NCBI GenBank assembly: GCA_963704535.1
Contig: OY969916.1
Span: forward strand, 3,100,001-3,164,000
From: G963704535 sp963704535
GTDB lineage: Bacteria > Chloroflexota > Chloroflexia > Chloroflexales > Roseiflexaceae
Length of the DNA stretch: 64,000 bases
Reading direction: 5' to 3'
The notes below the pieces were generated by a model, which was given only the letters and a program-made list of their open reading frames with translations, did no database searches and was not told the origin of the DNA. Shown here piece after piece: positions 44,566 through 54,048 of this stretch (its first letter is position 1; the number at the start of each line of letters is the position of its first letter). Position numbers and translations under genes: made by a program.

Positions 44566-45918
44566 ATGTTTCACTTGACAAAAGATACACTATTCAGTAT
44601 GAGCGATGTATCAACAGCCATCATTGGCGCCGGCCCCACCGGCTTAAGCGCCGCGTATCATCTCGGCGAGGGTAGCCTGCTGCTTGAGCAACACGACCGC
44701 GTCGGCGGCTGGTGCCGCTCGATCGTTGATCGCGGCTTCACCTTCGACCATGCGGGCCACATCATGTTCTCAAAGGACCCGTACGTCCACGAGATGTACA
44801 AGCTCCTGCTCGGCGACAATGTTCACTGGCAAGACCGCGAGGCCTGGATCTTCAGCAAGCAGGTCTACACGCGTTACCCGTTCCAGAGCGCGCTCTACGG
44901 CCTGCCACCGGAGGTGATCAAAGAGTGCATTATGGGCGCGATCGAGGCGCGCTATGGCCAGCAAGGCACGCCTCTCGCGACGAGAGCGCCGGGCAATTTC
45001 GAGGAATTCATCTACCAGGTGTGGGGCGCAGGCATTGCCAGGCACTTTGCCATCCCATACAACCAGAAACTCTGGGCGACGCCGCTGCACGAGATGGAGA
45101 CATCCTGGCTGGGAGGGCGCGTGCCGCTGCCCAATCTGGAGGAAATCATCGAAGGCGCGCTGCTCCCAACCCCCAAGCCGGTCGGGCCGAACGCTCGCTT
45201 CGGCTACCCGTTGCGGGGCGGCTTCCATGCACTCATAAATGGCTTTCTGCCGCTCCTGCGCGGCCAGATGCGGCTGAACGCCACGGTCACTCACGTTGCG
45301 CCGCACCAGCACACCCTCACGCTGCACGATGGCAGCGTAGTGACCTACGATCATCTCATCAGCACCATGTCCCTACCCCTGCTGATCCGGCTGATCGGCG
45401 CGGCTGCCCCGCCGGAGGTGGTGGAGGCGGCCAGCCGGCTGCGCCATGTGTCGGTTCGCTGTGTCAATCTGGGCATCGGTCGCGAAGGGTTGACCGACAA
45501 ACACTGGATCTACTACCCGGAAGACAGCGTGTTCCACCGCATCTTCGTGCAGGGGAATATGAGCCCGCACTGTAGCCCGCCCGGCGGCTTCGGCCTGATC
45601 TGCGAGATCACCTACTCGCCGCATAAGCCGCTGCCTTGCGAGGGTGAGGCGCTCATCCAGCGCTGCATTGCCGAATGCCGCAAGGTCGGCATCTTCAGAG
45701 AGGATGACCCGGTCTGGGTCGCCAATCAGGTCGATATGCCATATGCCTATGTGGTCTACGACCACACGCGATCGAGCTGTGTCGGCGCGATCCGGGCCTG
45801 GCTGGCGGAACATGATATCATTCTGGCGGGGCGCTACAGCGAGTGGGAGTATTACAACACCGACCACGCCTTCATCGCCGGGAAACGCGCCGCCGAGATA
45901 GTGCGGGAGACCTTATAA
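44566..45918 (+). CDS. FAD-dependent amine-oxidase/UDP-galactopyranose-mutase-like protein
   Basis: 450 residues. Dinucleotide site STAIIGAGPTGLSAAYHLGE, then an EQHDRVGGWCRS segment (the conserved RxGG of the amine oxidase/GMC-like FAD fold) and DHAGHIMFS, as in protoporphyrinogen-oxidase/UDP-galactopyranose-mutase-like proteins. PFQSALYGLPPEVI and PYNQKLWATPLHEM resemble sugar-mutase-associated proteins, so a sugar-linked redox role is possible. Start at ATG 44566 (GAAAGG upstream); an internal ATG at 44599 is an alternative. It is divergent from the LuxR gene, with only the leader hairpin and TATAAT between, and convergent with the first P450. Confidence 0.82.
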   Translation: MFHLTKDTLFSMSDVSTAIIGAGPTGLSAAYHLGEGSLLLEQHDRVGGWCRSIVDRGFTFDHAGHIMFSKDPYVHEMYKLLLGDNVHWQDREAWIFSKQVYTRYPFQSALYGLPPEVIKECIMGAIEARYGQQGTPLATRAPGNFEEFIYQVWGAGIARHFAIPYNQKLWATPLHEMETSWLGGRVPLPNLEEIIEGALLPTPKPVGPNARFGYPLRGGFHALINGFLPLLRGQMRLNATVTHVAPHQHTLTLHDGSVVTYDHLISTMSLPLLIRLIGAAAPPEVVEAASRLRHVSVRCVNLGIGREGLTDKHWIYYPEDSVFHRIFVQGNMSPHCSPPGGFGLICEITYSPHKPLPCEGEALIQRCIAECRKVGIFREDDPVWVANQVDMPYAYVVYDHTRSSCVGAIRAWLAEHDIILAGRYSEWEYYNTDHAFIAGKRAAEIVRETL

Positions 45919-45988
45919 ACTTGGGAAAAGTGTACGCTAAGGACTGGAAATGGCTTCAGGGAGCCATCTCCAGATCGCTCTGCTTACG

Positions 45989-47320
45989 CTAGGAGCCGCA
46001 ACCACGCGGCACAAGTCGAATAGGAACCGCAGAATCGGGAGCGATGACGATTCCCAGCTCCGGTCGGAAAGAAAGGGGACGCTCGAAGATCAGATCGTAC
46101 GTTGTAAGAATGTGTGCAATCGCGATCGGGAGTTTGAGATGGGCAAGCGGCAGCCCTGGACAGAAATGTCTTCCGCCGCCGAAGGTCGCCTGAACCCGGA
46201 GCAATTGCCTGCTATCTCCTAAGAAGCGCTGCGGATTGAACACCAAAGGTTCCTCGAAGATCTCTGACAGAAAGTGTGGGAGGGCCGCCGCATGAAAAAC
46301 CGGTGTTCCTTTCGGTACCTGCACCCCTTCATATTCGAAATCGCGTGTGGGAAGGAGGATGAAGTACGGAACAGGAGGTCGCAGACGTTCTACTTCCAGG
46401 ATTGTTGCCTTCAATTTCGGCCAGTCGTTCATATTGGTGAAGCGCTCCGGTGACCACGACTGCAACTCCTCTCGTAAAGCAGCAAGCCATTCTGGATGCT
46501 GGTAGATGTACATCAACGACCACACGATCAGTTGTGAGGCAGTCTCTGTCCCTCCTTGCAGCAGGAAGAGGATGTCAAGGGCAAGTTCCTGGCGGGTAAT
46601 CGCTGGCTCGTCGGGGAGATGGGCCTTCAACATTAGACTGAGGATATCATCTTCGGCAGGCGGATTGGCGGCGCGCAGATCCAGCATGTGCTGGATTGTC
46701 GCAATCAAATCTTGACGCAAGCGCTGATAGGACGGGCGCCGGTACCAGAGATGCCGCAGAATGCCCAGGGAGTCCCCAAACAATAATTGGTCTGAAAACG
46801 AGTCGATTTTCGTGTCCAGTTCAGGCGGTAGTGGGAGTTGAAGCATGCTCTGGCAGGTCATAGCTACGGTGAGCCGCTTGCAAAGCTGGCGCAGGTCGTC
46901 ATGGCGACCATCTGGGAGCGTTGCGAGAGCTTGTGCGAGAACCTGGCTCATTGCGGGGATATGTCGAATCAGGTCTGCGTGCTTAAACCCGTGGAGGAAG
47001 TGACGCTTCTTCTTTTGGTGCGGTTCCCCATCCAATTGCAGAAGGCATGTATCATCAAATCCTTCGCGGAAACACTTCATTCGTTGATTGTAGCTCCACA
47101 GCTCACTATTGTGCCACACAAAATCGTTTGCAGCAGTCCCTGCCATGACCAGAGTCATGGTTGTGACATGGCGGAACCGATAAAGTGGGCCTAAGTGCCG
47201 ATATGGTTCGATGTGGAAGGTGAGTGGATCGTTCAAGAGCGCTTGCGTTGGACCAAGCAAGCGCCTACCCGCACTATAGATCGGCAGATCAGACCAGGAT
47301 CTGACTGATGCAGTCATCAT
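45989..47320 (-). CDS. Cytochrome P450 (first of two sister genes)
   Basis: 443 residues, a normal size for soluble bacterial P450s. The haem segment FGGGRHFCPG holds the axial cysteine, the K-helix ExxR is in LEVERLRPPV, and the I-helix reads LLQGGTETASQ. Start: ATG behind GGAGGG. The gene is a clear sister of the next one upstream (47450-48769), sharing long stretches such as GFKHADLIRH and ERFTNMNDWP, so the pair arose by tandem duplication. Oxidation of the peptide/polyketide product is likely from context; the site is unknown. Substrate-contacting regions differ, so the two may have separate targets. Confidence 0.92.
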   Translation of the reverse strand: MMTASVRSWSDLPIYSAGRRLLGPTQALLNDPLTFHIEPYRHLGPLYRFRHVTTMTLVMAGTAANDFVWHNSELWSYNQRMKCFREGFDDTCLLQLDGEPHQKKKRHFLHGFKHADLIRHIPAMSQVLAQALATLPDGRHDDLRQLCKRLTVAMTCQSMLQLPLPPELDTKIDSFSDQLLFGDSLGILRHLWYRRPSYQRLRQDLIATIQHMLDLRAANPPAEDDILSLMLKAHLPDEPAITRQELALDILFLLQGGTETASQLIVWSLMYIYQHPEWLAALREELQSWSPERFTNMNDWPKLKATILEVERLRPPVPYFILLPTRDFEYEGVQVPKGTPVFHAAALPHFLSEIFEEPLVFNPQRFLGDSRQLLRVQATFGGGRHFCPGLPLAHLKLPIAIAHILTTYDLIFERPLSFRPELGIVIAPDSAVPIRLVPRGCGS

Positions 47321-47449
47321 CTTTCCCTCCTATAAAGCATCCATATCGACGATTTCAGGCCCGCTTGCAACGATATTTTCAGCACATTGAGATATGACAT
47401 CAACATGGTCGGGCTTACGAGTATGTGCGTACAGATCGGCCTGGCACAT

Positions 47450-48769
47450 CTACCCGAACGACACAAACTGCACCGGCAGGGCCGGTTCAATCGGGGTGAT
47501 GACATCTTGCATTTCGCAGCGGAAGGATGGGCGCCGGTCAAATACGAGGTCGTACTTCGTCACAATAGACGCAACCGCGACCACGATCTCAATGTATGCT
47601 AACAACATACCTAGACAGGAGTGCTTACCAGCGCCAAAAGTGACCAACACACGTGCCAGATGGTTGTCTTCTCCGATGAAGCGCTCAGGTTTGAAGCTTA
47701 AAGGGTCTTCAAAGATCTCTGGGAGAAAGTGCGGGACGGCGGCTGCATGAAAAATGGTCGTATGACGGGGTATTTGCACACCTTGGTATTCAAAATCACG
47801 GCTGGGGAACTTGATAAAGAAGGGGACCGGCGGTCGTAAGCGCTCCACTTCCAGGATCGTCGCTTTCAATCTTGGCCAGTCGTTCATATTGGTGAAGCGC
47901 TCCGGTGCCCACAGCCGCAACTCCTCCCGCAGAGCGACGAGCCATGTGGGATGATCATAGATGTACATCAGCGTCCAGAGCAGGAGATGGGCCGTTGTCT
48001 CCGAGCTAGCCTCCAGTAACAGGAAGACATCATAGAGCAACTCCTGGCGGGTAATCGGCGGTTCATCCGCCGGGTGAGCCTTGAGGATCAGACTGAGGAT
48101 GTCATCATCGCGTGGTGGGTGCTGTTTGCGAGTATCCAGCATCTGTTGGATACTCGCAAACACCTCCCGCCGCGAGCGCTGATAGGATGGGCGTCGATAC
48201 CAGAGATGACGCAGGACTCCTGCCGCCTCCCCCTGTAACAGATCATGCTCCAATGCGACAATTTTTCGCTCCAGATCTCGTGGAAGTGGGAGTTGCAGCA
48301 GCGCCTGGCATGCCATAGAAACGGTGAGCCGGTTGCAGAGTTGGCGCAGATCGGGGTGGCGCCCGGCGGGGATCGCAGCTAGTTCTTGTGCCAAGACCCG
48401 ACTTATTGCCGGCACATGCCGTATCAAATCTGCGTGCTTGAACCCCTGTATGAAACGCCGCCGCTTCTTTTGATGACGGCTGCCATCTAACTGGAGCAGA
48501 TATGTATCGTCGAATTGCTCGCGAAAAATGTTCATCGCACGGCTGTAACTCCACAACTCACTCTGGCTCCAGATAAATTCGTTGGCATCAGGGCCACTCA
48601 TCACCAGCGCGCTCGACTTCAAATAGCGCGTTCGATAGAGCGCCCCAAAGCGCCGATATGGTTCGATGTGAAATGACAACGGTTCGGCCTGAGATGGATC
48701 CTCAGTATAGAGGGGAAGATCACTGAAACAGCGCCTTCGTTGTGCAGGCAGCGGTTCATGCAACTTCAT
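47450..48769 (-). CDS. Cytochrome P450 (second of two sister genes)
   Basis: 439 residues. FGAGKHSCLG (haem cysteine), LEVERLRPPV (ExxR) and I-helix LLEASSETTAH are complete. Start: ATG with TAGGAG at eight bases. It shares HIEPYRRFGALYR, SELWSYSRAM, QLDGSRHQKKRRRF and GFKHADLIRH with its neighbour, with few gaps. The 130-base gap to the other P450 contains no clear terminator, so they are probably cotranscribed. Confidence 0.92.
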   Translation of the reverse strand: MKLHEPLPAQRRRCFSDLPLYTEDPSQAEPLSFHIEPYRRFGALYRTRYLKSSALVMSGPDANEFIWSQSELWSYSRAMNIFREQFDDTYLLQLDGSRHQKKRRRFIQGFKHADLIRHVPAISRVLAQELAAIPAGRHPDLRQLCNRLTVSMACQALLQLPLPRDLERKIVALEHDLLQGEAAGVLRHLWYRRPSYQRSRREVFASIQQMLDTRKQHPPRDDDILSLILKAHPADEPPITRQELLYDVFLLLEASSETTAHLLLWTLMYIYDHPTWLVALREELRLWAPERFTNMNDWPRLKATILEVERLRPPVPFFIKFPSRDFEYQGVQIPRHTTIFHAAAVPHFLPEIFEDPLSFKPERFIGEDNHLARVLVTFGAGKHSCLGMLLAYIEIVVAVASIVTKYDLVFDRRPSFRCEMQDVITPIEPALPVQFVSFG

Positions 48770-48873
48770 TGCTGCTCCTATCCTTGGCGCTCAATCAAGG
48801 GCAAGAAAGACACGAACGCGGCATCTGTCTACCGCAGCAAGCGGTGCCATTTGCGACCGATCAGCAGATACGG

Positions 48874-51390
48874 TCAACGAGCCAGCGGATCGAGACGTAG
48901 CGTAGCGCTTGTTTCCACCACGATACGGTTGCGCTCAAACCGCATCGGCAGATAGCGCAGGGTTTGCCAATCGACAAGATAATCATCATAGTGTGCCGAT
49001 AAGACGTGTCCCGACTGACCGATAGCCTGGATGAATTGTCCGCTATCCATATTCGACATATCAATGATATGGCGGTATGTTGGTCCTGTATATTGCTCAA
49101 ACTGATACTCAAAGCTGAAGGGAGCATTGTTGACGGTACTCCAATCGCCGCCATTAGCGATCTCGCGGTTAAAAAAACGTCGTAACACGTCCACATCATC
49201 AAATGGCTGATGGTAGAAAACGGCGGTATGGAGCTTATCCCATCGCCAATCGTTCATATCAGCCCCGAAACGCTGTTGAAGATCACGCACGGCCACATCT
49301 AATGCTTGATCGACAATAGAGGCACAATCTTCTACCTGCTGTGTCGTACGATTGTCGCACCAGGGGCTATCGCGCCGTTGGAGCGTATTTTGCAAGAATC
49401 GGCCCGATGCCCCTTCGATACCGCCCTGATACTCTCCGAGCAAATCAGCGCCTACGTCATCTTCTATAAGCAGGCGTGGTAACTGTCGCAACCACGCAGA
49501 GTAAAGAGCTGCGGCTGGACTGTCGCTGGATGTATTGCCATCCCACGCGCGCAGCAACTCGATTGCTTGCCTGGCTTCATCAGTCGCAGGATCGACAAGT
49601 TTTAACAGTTCTGGGAGTAGCGTGCGCGCTTGCATCGAAACCGTATCCCCTTGTATCGCCACAAAATCATCGGGGCTCAGTTTGGGCTTCTGATTCAGCA
49701 AGGTGGTTATCCGTTGGGCGCGATACGGGGTATCCCAGTCATCCCCCAGCAGGTAAGGATAGTTGCCTTGAAGGGGACGGTTATTGGCCGTAACGATCAT
49801 GTGTTCTGGAGGATTGTAGACATGAGGTAACTCAGAGAAGGGAATCCATCCCTGCCATTCAGACATGCCCGACCACCCCTGATTTGGAAGAGCGCCGGTG
49901 CTGCCGGTTCGGATCGGGATACGCCCCGCAGCATAATACCCGATATTGCCCTGTACATCTGCATAGATAAAGTTTTGCGCCGGCGCGATCAGGTTGTCTA
50001 ATGCTTGCTGAAATGAGGACCAGTTCTGTGCAAAATTCAGGCCTATGAAGGCAATAACCGTCGTGTCTTCTGGATCGAGCGCCACCCAACGTAGCGCGAG
50101 GGGCTCAAGTGGAGTTGCCTGATCATCTCCCGATGGATCGTCAGGGGGTGTGCTGAGAGCATCAGAAATGAGCGGTCCATGTCGCGTGATGCGAGCTATC
50201 AGGTTGAGATCTGCTTCCCCTTTGATCCGGATTGTCTCGGAGATCAGCTGCATCGGTTCCATCTGACCCAGAAACTCCGCTTTCTGACCGCTGGCATCGA
50301 GCCGCTCACGGAAGAGATCCTGGACATCAGATCTGAAGTTCGTGATGCCCCAGGCAATCGTTCGATTGTGACCAATCACCACTGCGGGCAGCCCTGGAAT
50401 CGTCGCGCCGATAACATCAAGCTCGCCGGCCGAGAGATGGGCCAAATACCAGGTGGAGGGCAGAGTCAGGGCCAGATGCGGGTCATTTGCCAGGATGGGT
50501 TTACCAGTCGTGCTCTTTGTGCCGTCGATCACCCAGCTATTGGAACCAATCGCTTCGCCGGATACGCCCATGGCACTCGTAACCGCACGCGCTATTCTTG
50601 CTTGTGCGAGGAGCGGAGCAAACGTTTCTTGAGCCGGTGGGGCAGTTTGGAAAGGAAGGTGATTCTGGGCGATTGGGAGCGCGGTGGGTTGGGAAGCCGA
50701 TCGCTGCTCCATCTGCCCCACCTGCTGTATGATGCTGACCCCATCGCCAGGTGACGGCGGAAAGAGTTGCATCGCGTGCTCGCGTCCAACCTTGTCAATC
50801 ATGGCGCCGAGTTGGAGTTCAGACGTATAGTTCCCGCCCAAGTCGAAGGCCATCATTTTGGCCCAGACAAGCACATCCGGTCCCACCCATGGTTCGGGCG
50901 TCACGCCAAGGAGAGTAAACTCTGGAGGAAGCCGACTGCCGCGATGGTCGGCAATATAGGCATTGATCCCCGTGATATAGGCCTCGACGATCATACGTGG
51001 TTCGTCGGGCCATGCGTTCCAGGCACTTTGGGCCGCCCGGTAAACCCCAAGCACACGGAGCAAGCGATCCGTCTCGACCCCTGCTGATCCGACCATTTCC
51101 GAAAGCCGGCCCTGTCCGATCCTACGATGAAGCTCCATCTGCCATAGGCGATCCTGCGCATGGACATACCCCAGACCCAAAAAAGCGTCAAGAGGGTCTT
51201 GTGCATAGATATGTGGAACCCCATCGACATCCCGGATGATATCCACCGAATTATGTACGCCTGCGATACTGACGACACCGCTGTACTGTGGTAATGAGCG
51301 ACGGAGATACACAGAGCCAGCAAGTACGAGAATACCGGGTATGATAATGCCAATAATCAGGCACCAACGTAGAATGCGTAGTAGTCGCAT
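48874..51390 (-). CDS. Penicillin-acylase-family Ntn hydrolase
   Basis: About 838 residues from ATG 51390 (AGGGGAG just upstream). An N-terminal hydrophobic helix (CLIIGIIIPGILVLAGS) anchors or exports it. DGVPHIYAQDPLDAFLGLGY and VHAQDRLWQM are alpha-subunit motifs. Autocatalytic cleavage should expose the serine in AIGSNSWVIDGTKS, followed by GKPILANDPHL. Family members hydrolyse amides such as penicillin, acyl-homoserine lactones or acylated peptides. In this location it may deacylate the exported product, a second maturation option beside the D-Asn peptidase. Closely follows the luciferase-like gene (25 bases). Confidence 0.88.
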   Translation of the reverse strand: MRLLRILRWCLIIGIIIPGILVLAGSVYLRRSLPQYSGVVSIAGVHNSVDIIRDVDGVPHIYAQDPLDAFLGLGYVHAQDRLWQMELHRRIGQGRLSEMVGSAGVETDRLLRVLGVYRAAQSAWNAWPDEPRMIVEAYITGINAYIADHRGSRLPPEFTLLGVTPEPWVGPDVLVWAKMMAFDLGGNYTSELQLGAMIDKVGREHAMQLFPPSPGDGVSIIQQVGQMEQRSASQPTALPIAQNHLPFQTAPPAQETFAPLLAQARIARAVTSAMGVSGEAIGSNSWVIDGTKSTTGKPILANDPHLALTLPSTWYLAHLSAGELDVIGATIPGLPAVVIGHNRTIAWGITNFRSDVQDLFRERLDASGQKAEFLGQMEPMQLISETIRIKGEADLNLIARITRHGPLISDALSTPPDDPSGDDQATPLEPLALRWVALDPEDTTVIAFIGLNFAQNWSSFQQALDNLIAPAQNFIYADVQGNIGYYAAGRIPIRTGSTGALPNQGWSGMSEWQGWIPFSELPHVYNPPEHMIVTANNRPLQGNYPYLLGDDWDTPYRAQRITTLLNQKPKLSPDDFVAIQGDTVSMQARTLLPELLKLVDPATDEARQAIELLRAWDGNTSSDSPAAALYSAWLRQLPRLLIEDDVGADLLGEYQGGIEGASGRFLQNTLQRRDSPWCDNRTTQQVEDCASIVDQALDVAVRDLQQRFGADMNDWRWDKLHTAVFYHQPFDDVDVLRRFFNREIANGGDWSTVNNAPFSFEYQFEQYTGPTYRHIIDMSNMDSGQFIQAIGQSGHVLSAHYDDYLVDWQTLRYLPMRFERNRIVVETSATLRLDPLAR

Positions 51391-51415
51391 ACTCCCCTCG
51401 ATTGTGAACGACGGA

Positions 51416-52291
51416 TTATGGTCTCGGTGGCCCCTGGCGGATGCGTGCCTCGATCTCCTCCGTCGGCCAGACATATGGCTCTTCCCAGGGCTTCCATTCT
51501 CGGAACCGCCCCATACTCACATCTTCGATCCACCACGTTACCCCCACCTCCGCATAGGGGGCGATGATAGCGGCAGCCTGGGTGGGATCATCGCCAGGAG
51601 TCCGGCCCGCGAAGACAATATCGAAGGGCGTGGTCTCAGTTCGATGCTGCATGGTCGCGTCCACAATCGCGCGTAGCATATCAGGGTTGATCGGGCCATC
51701 ATTGCGTGTGGGAAAGACGCCATCCCAACGTGCCGCTCGACGGAATGGCCGCTGATTCGGCCAGGTGCCGCCAACCCAAATGGGAATACGTGGAACCTGG
51801 AGCGGGGTCGGGAGAAAGAGCGTCTCCTGAATCTGGTAGTGTTCACCCTGGTAGCTGAATTTCTCTCCACTCCATAGCCCCACCAGGATGTCGAGGCTCT
51901 CATCGAGCTTCGCCGCCCGTAGTTTTGTATCGCTGGACTCCCCCAGAAAGGTGAACTCTTCGTGCGCCGGATCGCCCAATCCAACGCCCAGGATCAACCG
52001 GCCATTGGAGAGATGATCGATAGAGATAGCCTCGCGCGCCACCTTCCAGGGGCGACGACGGGGGAGCGGTGTTACCATTGTGCCGATGCGAAGGCGTTCG
52101 GTACGCATCGCAATGGCTGCGAGGGCTACCCATGGGTCCGACATCGGCATGCCGCCGTAGGGATCAAAGAGGATGTGATCCCAGATGAAAAATCCATCCC
52201 AGCCTGCCACTTCGGCATCATGAGCTAATTGCGCCAGAGTACGCGGATGCCAATGGGCATCGAAGTTCGGGAGACTAACGGCGTAACGCAT
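51416..52291 (-). CDS. LLM-class flavin-dependent oxidoreductase (luciferase-like)
   Basis: 291 residues. SLPNFDAHWHPRTLAQLAHD, AGWDGFFIWDHI, TERLRIGTMVTPLPRRRPWK and LSNGRLILGVGLG are the F420/FMN-binding motifs of the bacterial luciferase-like family. Start ATG with GGAGAGG upstream. It is probably the first gene of a two-gene unit with the acylase. The oxidised substrate is unknown; enzymes of this type occur in NRPS/PKS clusters as hydroxylases and in general metabolism too. Confidence 0.88.
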   Translation of the reverse strand: MRYAVSLPNFDAHWHPRTLAQLAHDAEVAGWDGFFIWDHILFDPYGGMPMSDPWVALAAIAMRTERLRIGTMVTPLPRRRPWKVAREAISIDHLSNGRLILGVGLGDPAHEEFTFLGESSDTKLRAAKLDESLDILVGLWSGEKFSYQGEHYQIQETLFLPTPLQVPRIPIWVGGTWPNQRPFRRAARWDGVFPTRNDGPINPDMLRAIVDATMQHRTETTPFDIVFAGRTPGDDPTQAAAIIAPYAEVGVTWWIEDVSMGRFREWKPWEEPYVWPTEEIEARIRQGPPRP

Positions 52292-52338
52292 GTGCGCCTC
52301 TCCTTCTTTGACAAGGTTTCGAGCGACGCCGATCTACT

Positions 52339-52392
52339 TTACAAATTGAGTGGGGGAGCTGAGGGGGCTGGCCCCTCAAACCCCCTCTTTTC
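52339..52392. repeat. Hairpin repeat related to family B
   Basis: TTGAGTGGGGGAGCTGAGGG, GGCTGGCCCCTCAAACCCCC: contains the GAGGG(GG)...CCCCTC hairpin of the family B core. It separates the ABC exporter and luciferase-like genes and may act as a terminator-like hairpin; its right end overlaps the last codons of the exporter. Confidence 0.6.
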
Positions 52393-54034
52393 CCCCACGA
52401 TTTGATAATCGAACATCGAAGTCATCTACAATTTTTCCATAATCGAGCTTCAGGATTCGATCGGCAAGATGGAAATACTTTTCGTCATGCGTAATAACAA
52501 GGATCGTTTTTCCTCGCTGCTTAAGGGCAGGTAGAATTTGCCTGTAAAAAACATCCTTAAATATGGGATCTTGATCGGCCGCCCACTCATCAAATACATA
52601 GATCGGTCGATCTTCAAGATAGGCCGTGAGCAAGGCTAAACGTTTACGCTGTCCTTGAGAGAGCATGGTTGTGGATAACATTCCGTCCTTGAGCGTTACC
52701 TTATGATCTAGTTGTAGTTGTGATAAATAGTGTTGAGCCAGCTCCTCGGAGTATTCGTCGCAAATGCCGAACACCCAATCAAATACAAAGAAATCTGAGA
52801 AAATCGCGGTAAAATACTGCCTATACCAATCACGGTTGCTTGTGTCGATTTTCTGGCCATCTATTCGTATATCGCCACGTTCAGGCGAATACAATCCGGT
52901 TAAGATCTTGGCGAATGTCGTTTTTCCGCTTCCGTTGCCGCCGATAAGAAAAATGAGTAATCCTGGCCGGATTACCAGATCGATTGGCCCGATTTTGAAG
53001 GGCTGCTCGTCTCCATCATGGCGGTAGGTATGACAAATATCAATAAGCTGTAGCTCATCCCGGAAACATGGTACATTCGATACTTCAACTGAATCTTCTT
53101 CGACGGTGTATTGATCAAACGTTACGCCTAATGTTTCGATTTTTTGCAAGGCCACGCTCGCTCGTCCGATGCTTGGTAGGATGCTCATGATGCCGTCTAA
53201 CGGTGTCATGATATACAAGACAACCAGCGTGCCGCCAATGATAACCGCTGATTTAACCAGGCTGAAAGCAGGGATAGCGAACATGAGCATTCCCATACAC
53301 GCGAAGAACATGAGTTGCCCCCAACTTTCGGCCGCATTGTAGAGAGTCAGTCCAGCGACAAAGTGATGGCGCAGCGAAGTGGCGGTTGGCTTGAGCACCT
53401 GCGTTAAGAATGTCTGGCGCCGGCGTGCATGGAGCTTGAGTTCTTTGGTGCCTTCGGTCAAGGCTCGAAAGTGGTAGAACAATTTATCCTGTGCTTCACG
53501 GCCAAACTTGAAATAATGATAGGCTCTGCTTGCCAGGAGCTGATAACTGAGGCTGCCCAAGATCACAAACCCGAGTACCGCCACAAGCATGATCCACGAG
53601 AGCCACCCGAGATACAGCAAACAGACGATCACGGTCGTGAGGTGGATACACAGGAGTGGGATTGAGAGGAATAGGTGGGTAATCGCTTCGATGTCATCGG
53701 TGAGCGCCGCGAGAAGCCGGTGAGTACCGATTTCTTCCAGTTGCTGCAAGGGAACAGACAAAAAACGCCTGCTTAAATGCATCCGCAGCTCAAAAATCAT
53801 TTGATGAGACATTCTGACCAAAACCAGGTTAGACACCATACGCATGGACACTAAGGTGAAACCTAATCCGATAAAGCTCCAGATCAGAGTCTGCGAGTCA
53901 AAACCGTTTGTGCGGATCACAGTGTCAATCAACGCCAGCAATCCAGCGGCGCTGAGACCTCCAAGGAAGCCAGTGATAATAATAAGAACGCTTCGTTTCC
54001 AGGAAACGCGAAGCAGAAAAGGTAATAGTTTCAT
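52376..54034 (-). CDS. Cyclic-peptide-type ABC exporter (PvdE/SyrD-like half-transporter)
   Basis: About 552 residues from ATG 54034, 12 bases after the methyltransferase stop. Six-helix transmembrane region (SVLIIITGFLGGLSAAGLLA onward), then an ATPase with GGNGSGKTT (Walker A), LSQGQRKRLALL (signature) and FDEWAADQDP (Walker B with the QDP extension). The ATPase is very like that of the fused transporter at 35389-38517: both share GNGSGKTT, QRKRLALL and FDEWAADQDP. It probably exports the mature product or its precursor. It forms an operon with the methyltransferase and the SnoaL-like gene. Confidence 0.92.
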   Translation of the reverse strand: MKLLPFLLRVSWKRSVLIIITGFLGGLSAAGLLALIDTVIRTNGFDSQTLIWSFIGLGFTLVSMRMVSNLVLVRMSHQMIFELRMHLSRRFLSVPLQQLEEIGTHRLLAALTDDIEAITHLFLSIPLLCIHLTTVIVCLLYLGWLSWIMLVAVLGFVILGSLSYQLLASRAYHYFKFGREAQDKLFYHFRALTEGTKELKLHARRRQTFLTQVLKPTATSLRHHFVAGLTLYNAAESWGQLMFFACMGMLMFAIPAFSLVKSAVIIGGTLVVLYIMTPLDGIMSILPSIGRASVALQKIETLGVTFDQYTVEEDSVEVSNVPCFRDELQLIDICHTYRHDGDEQPFKIGPIDLVIRPGLLIFLIGGNGSGKTTFAKILTGLYSPERGDIRIDGQKIDTSNRDWYRQYFTAIFSDFFVFDWVFGICDEYSEELAQHYLSQLQLDHKVTLKDGMLSTTMLSQGQRKRLALLTAYLEDRPIYVFDEWAADQDPIFKDVFYRQILPALKQRGKTILVITHDEKYFHLADRILKLDYGKIVDDFDVRLSNRGGKEGV

Positions 54035-54048
54035 ATGAGGTATGACAC

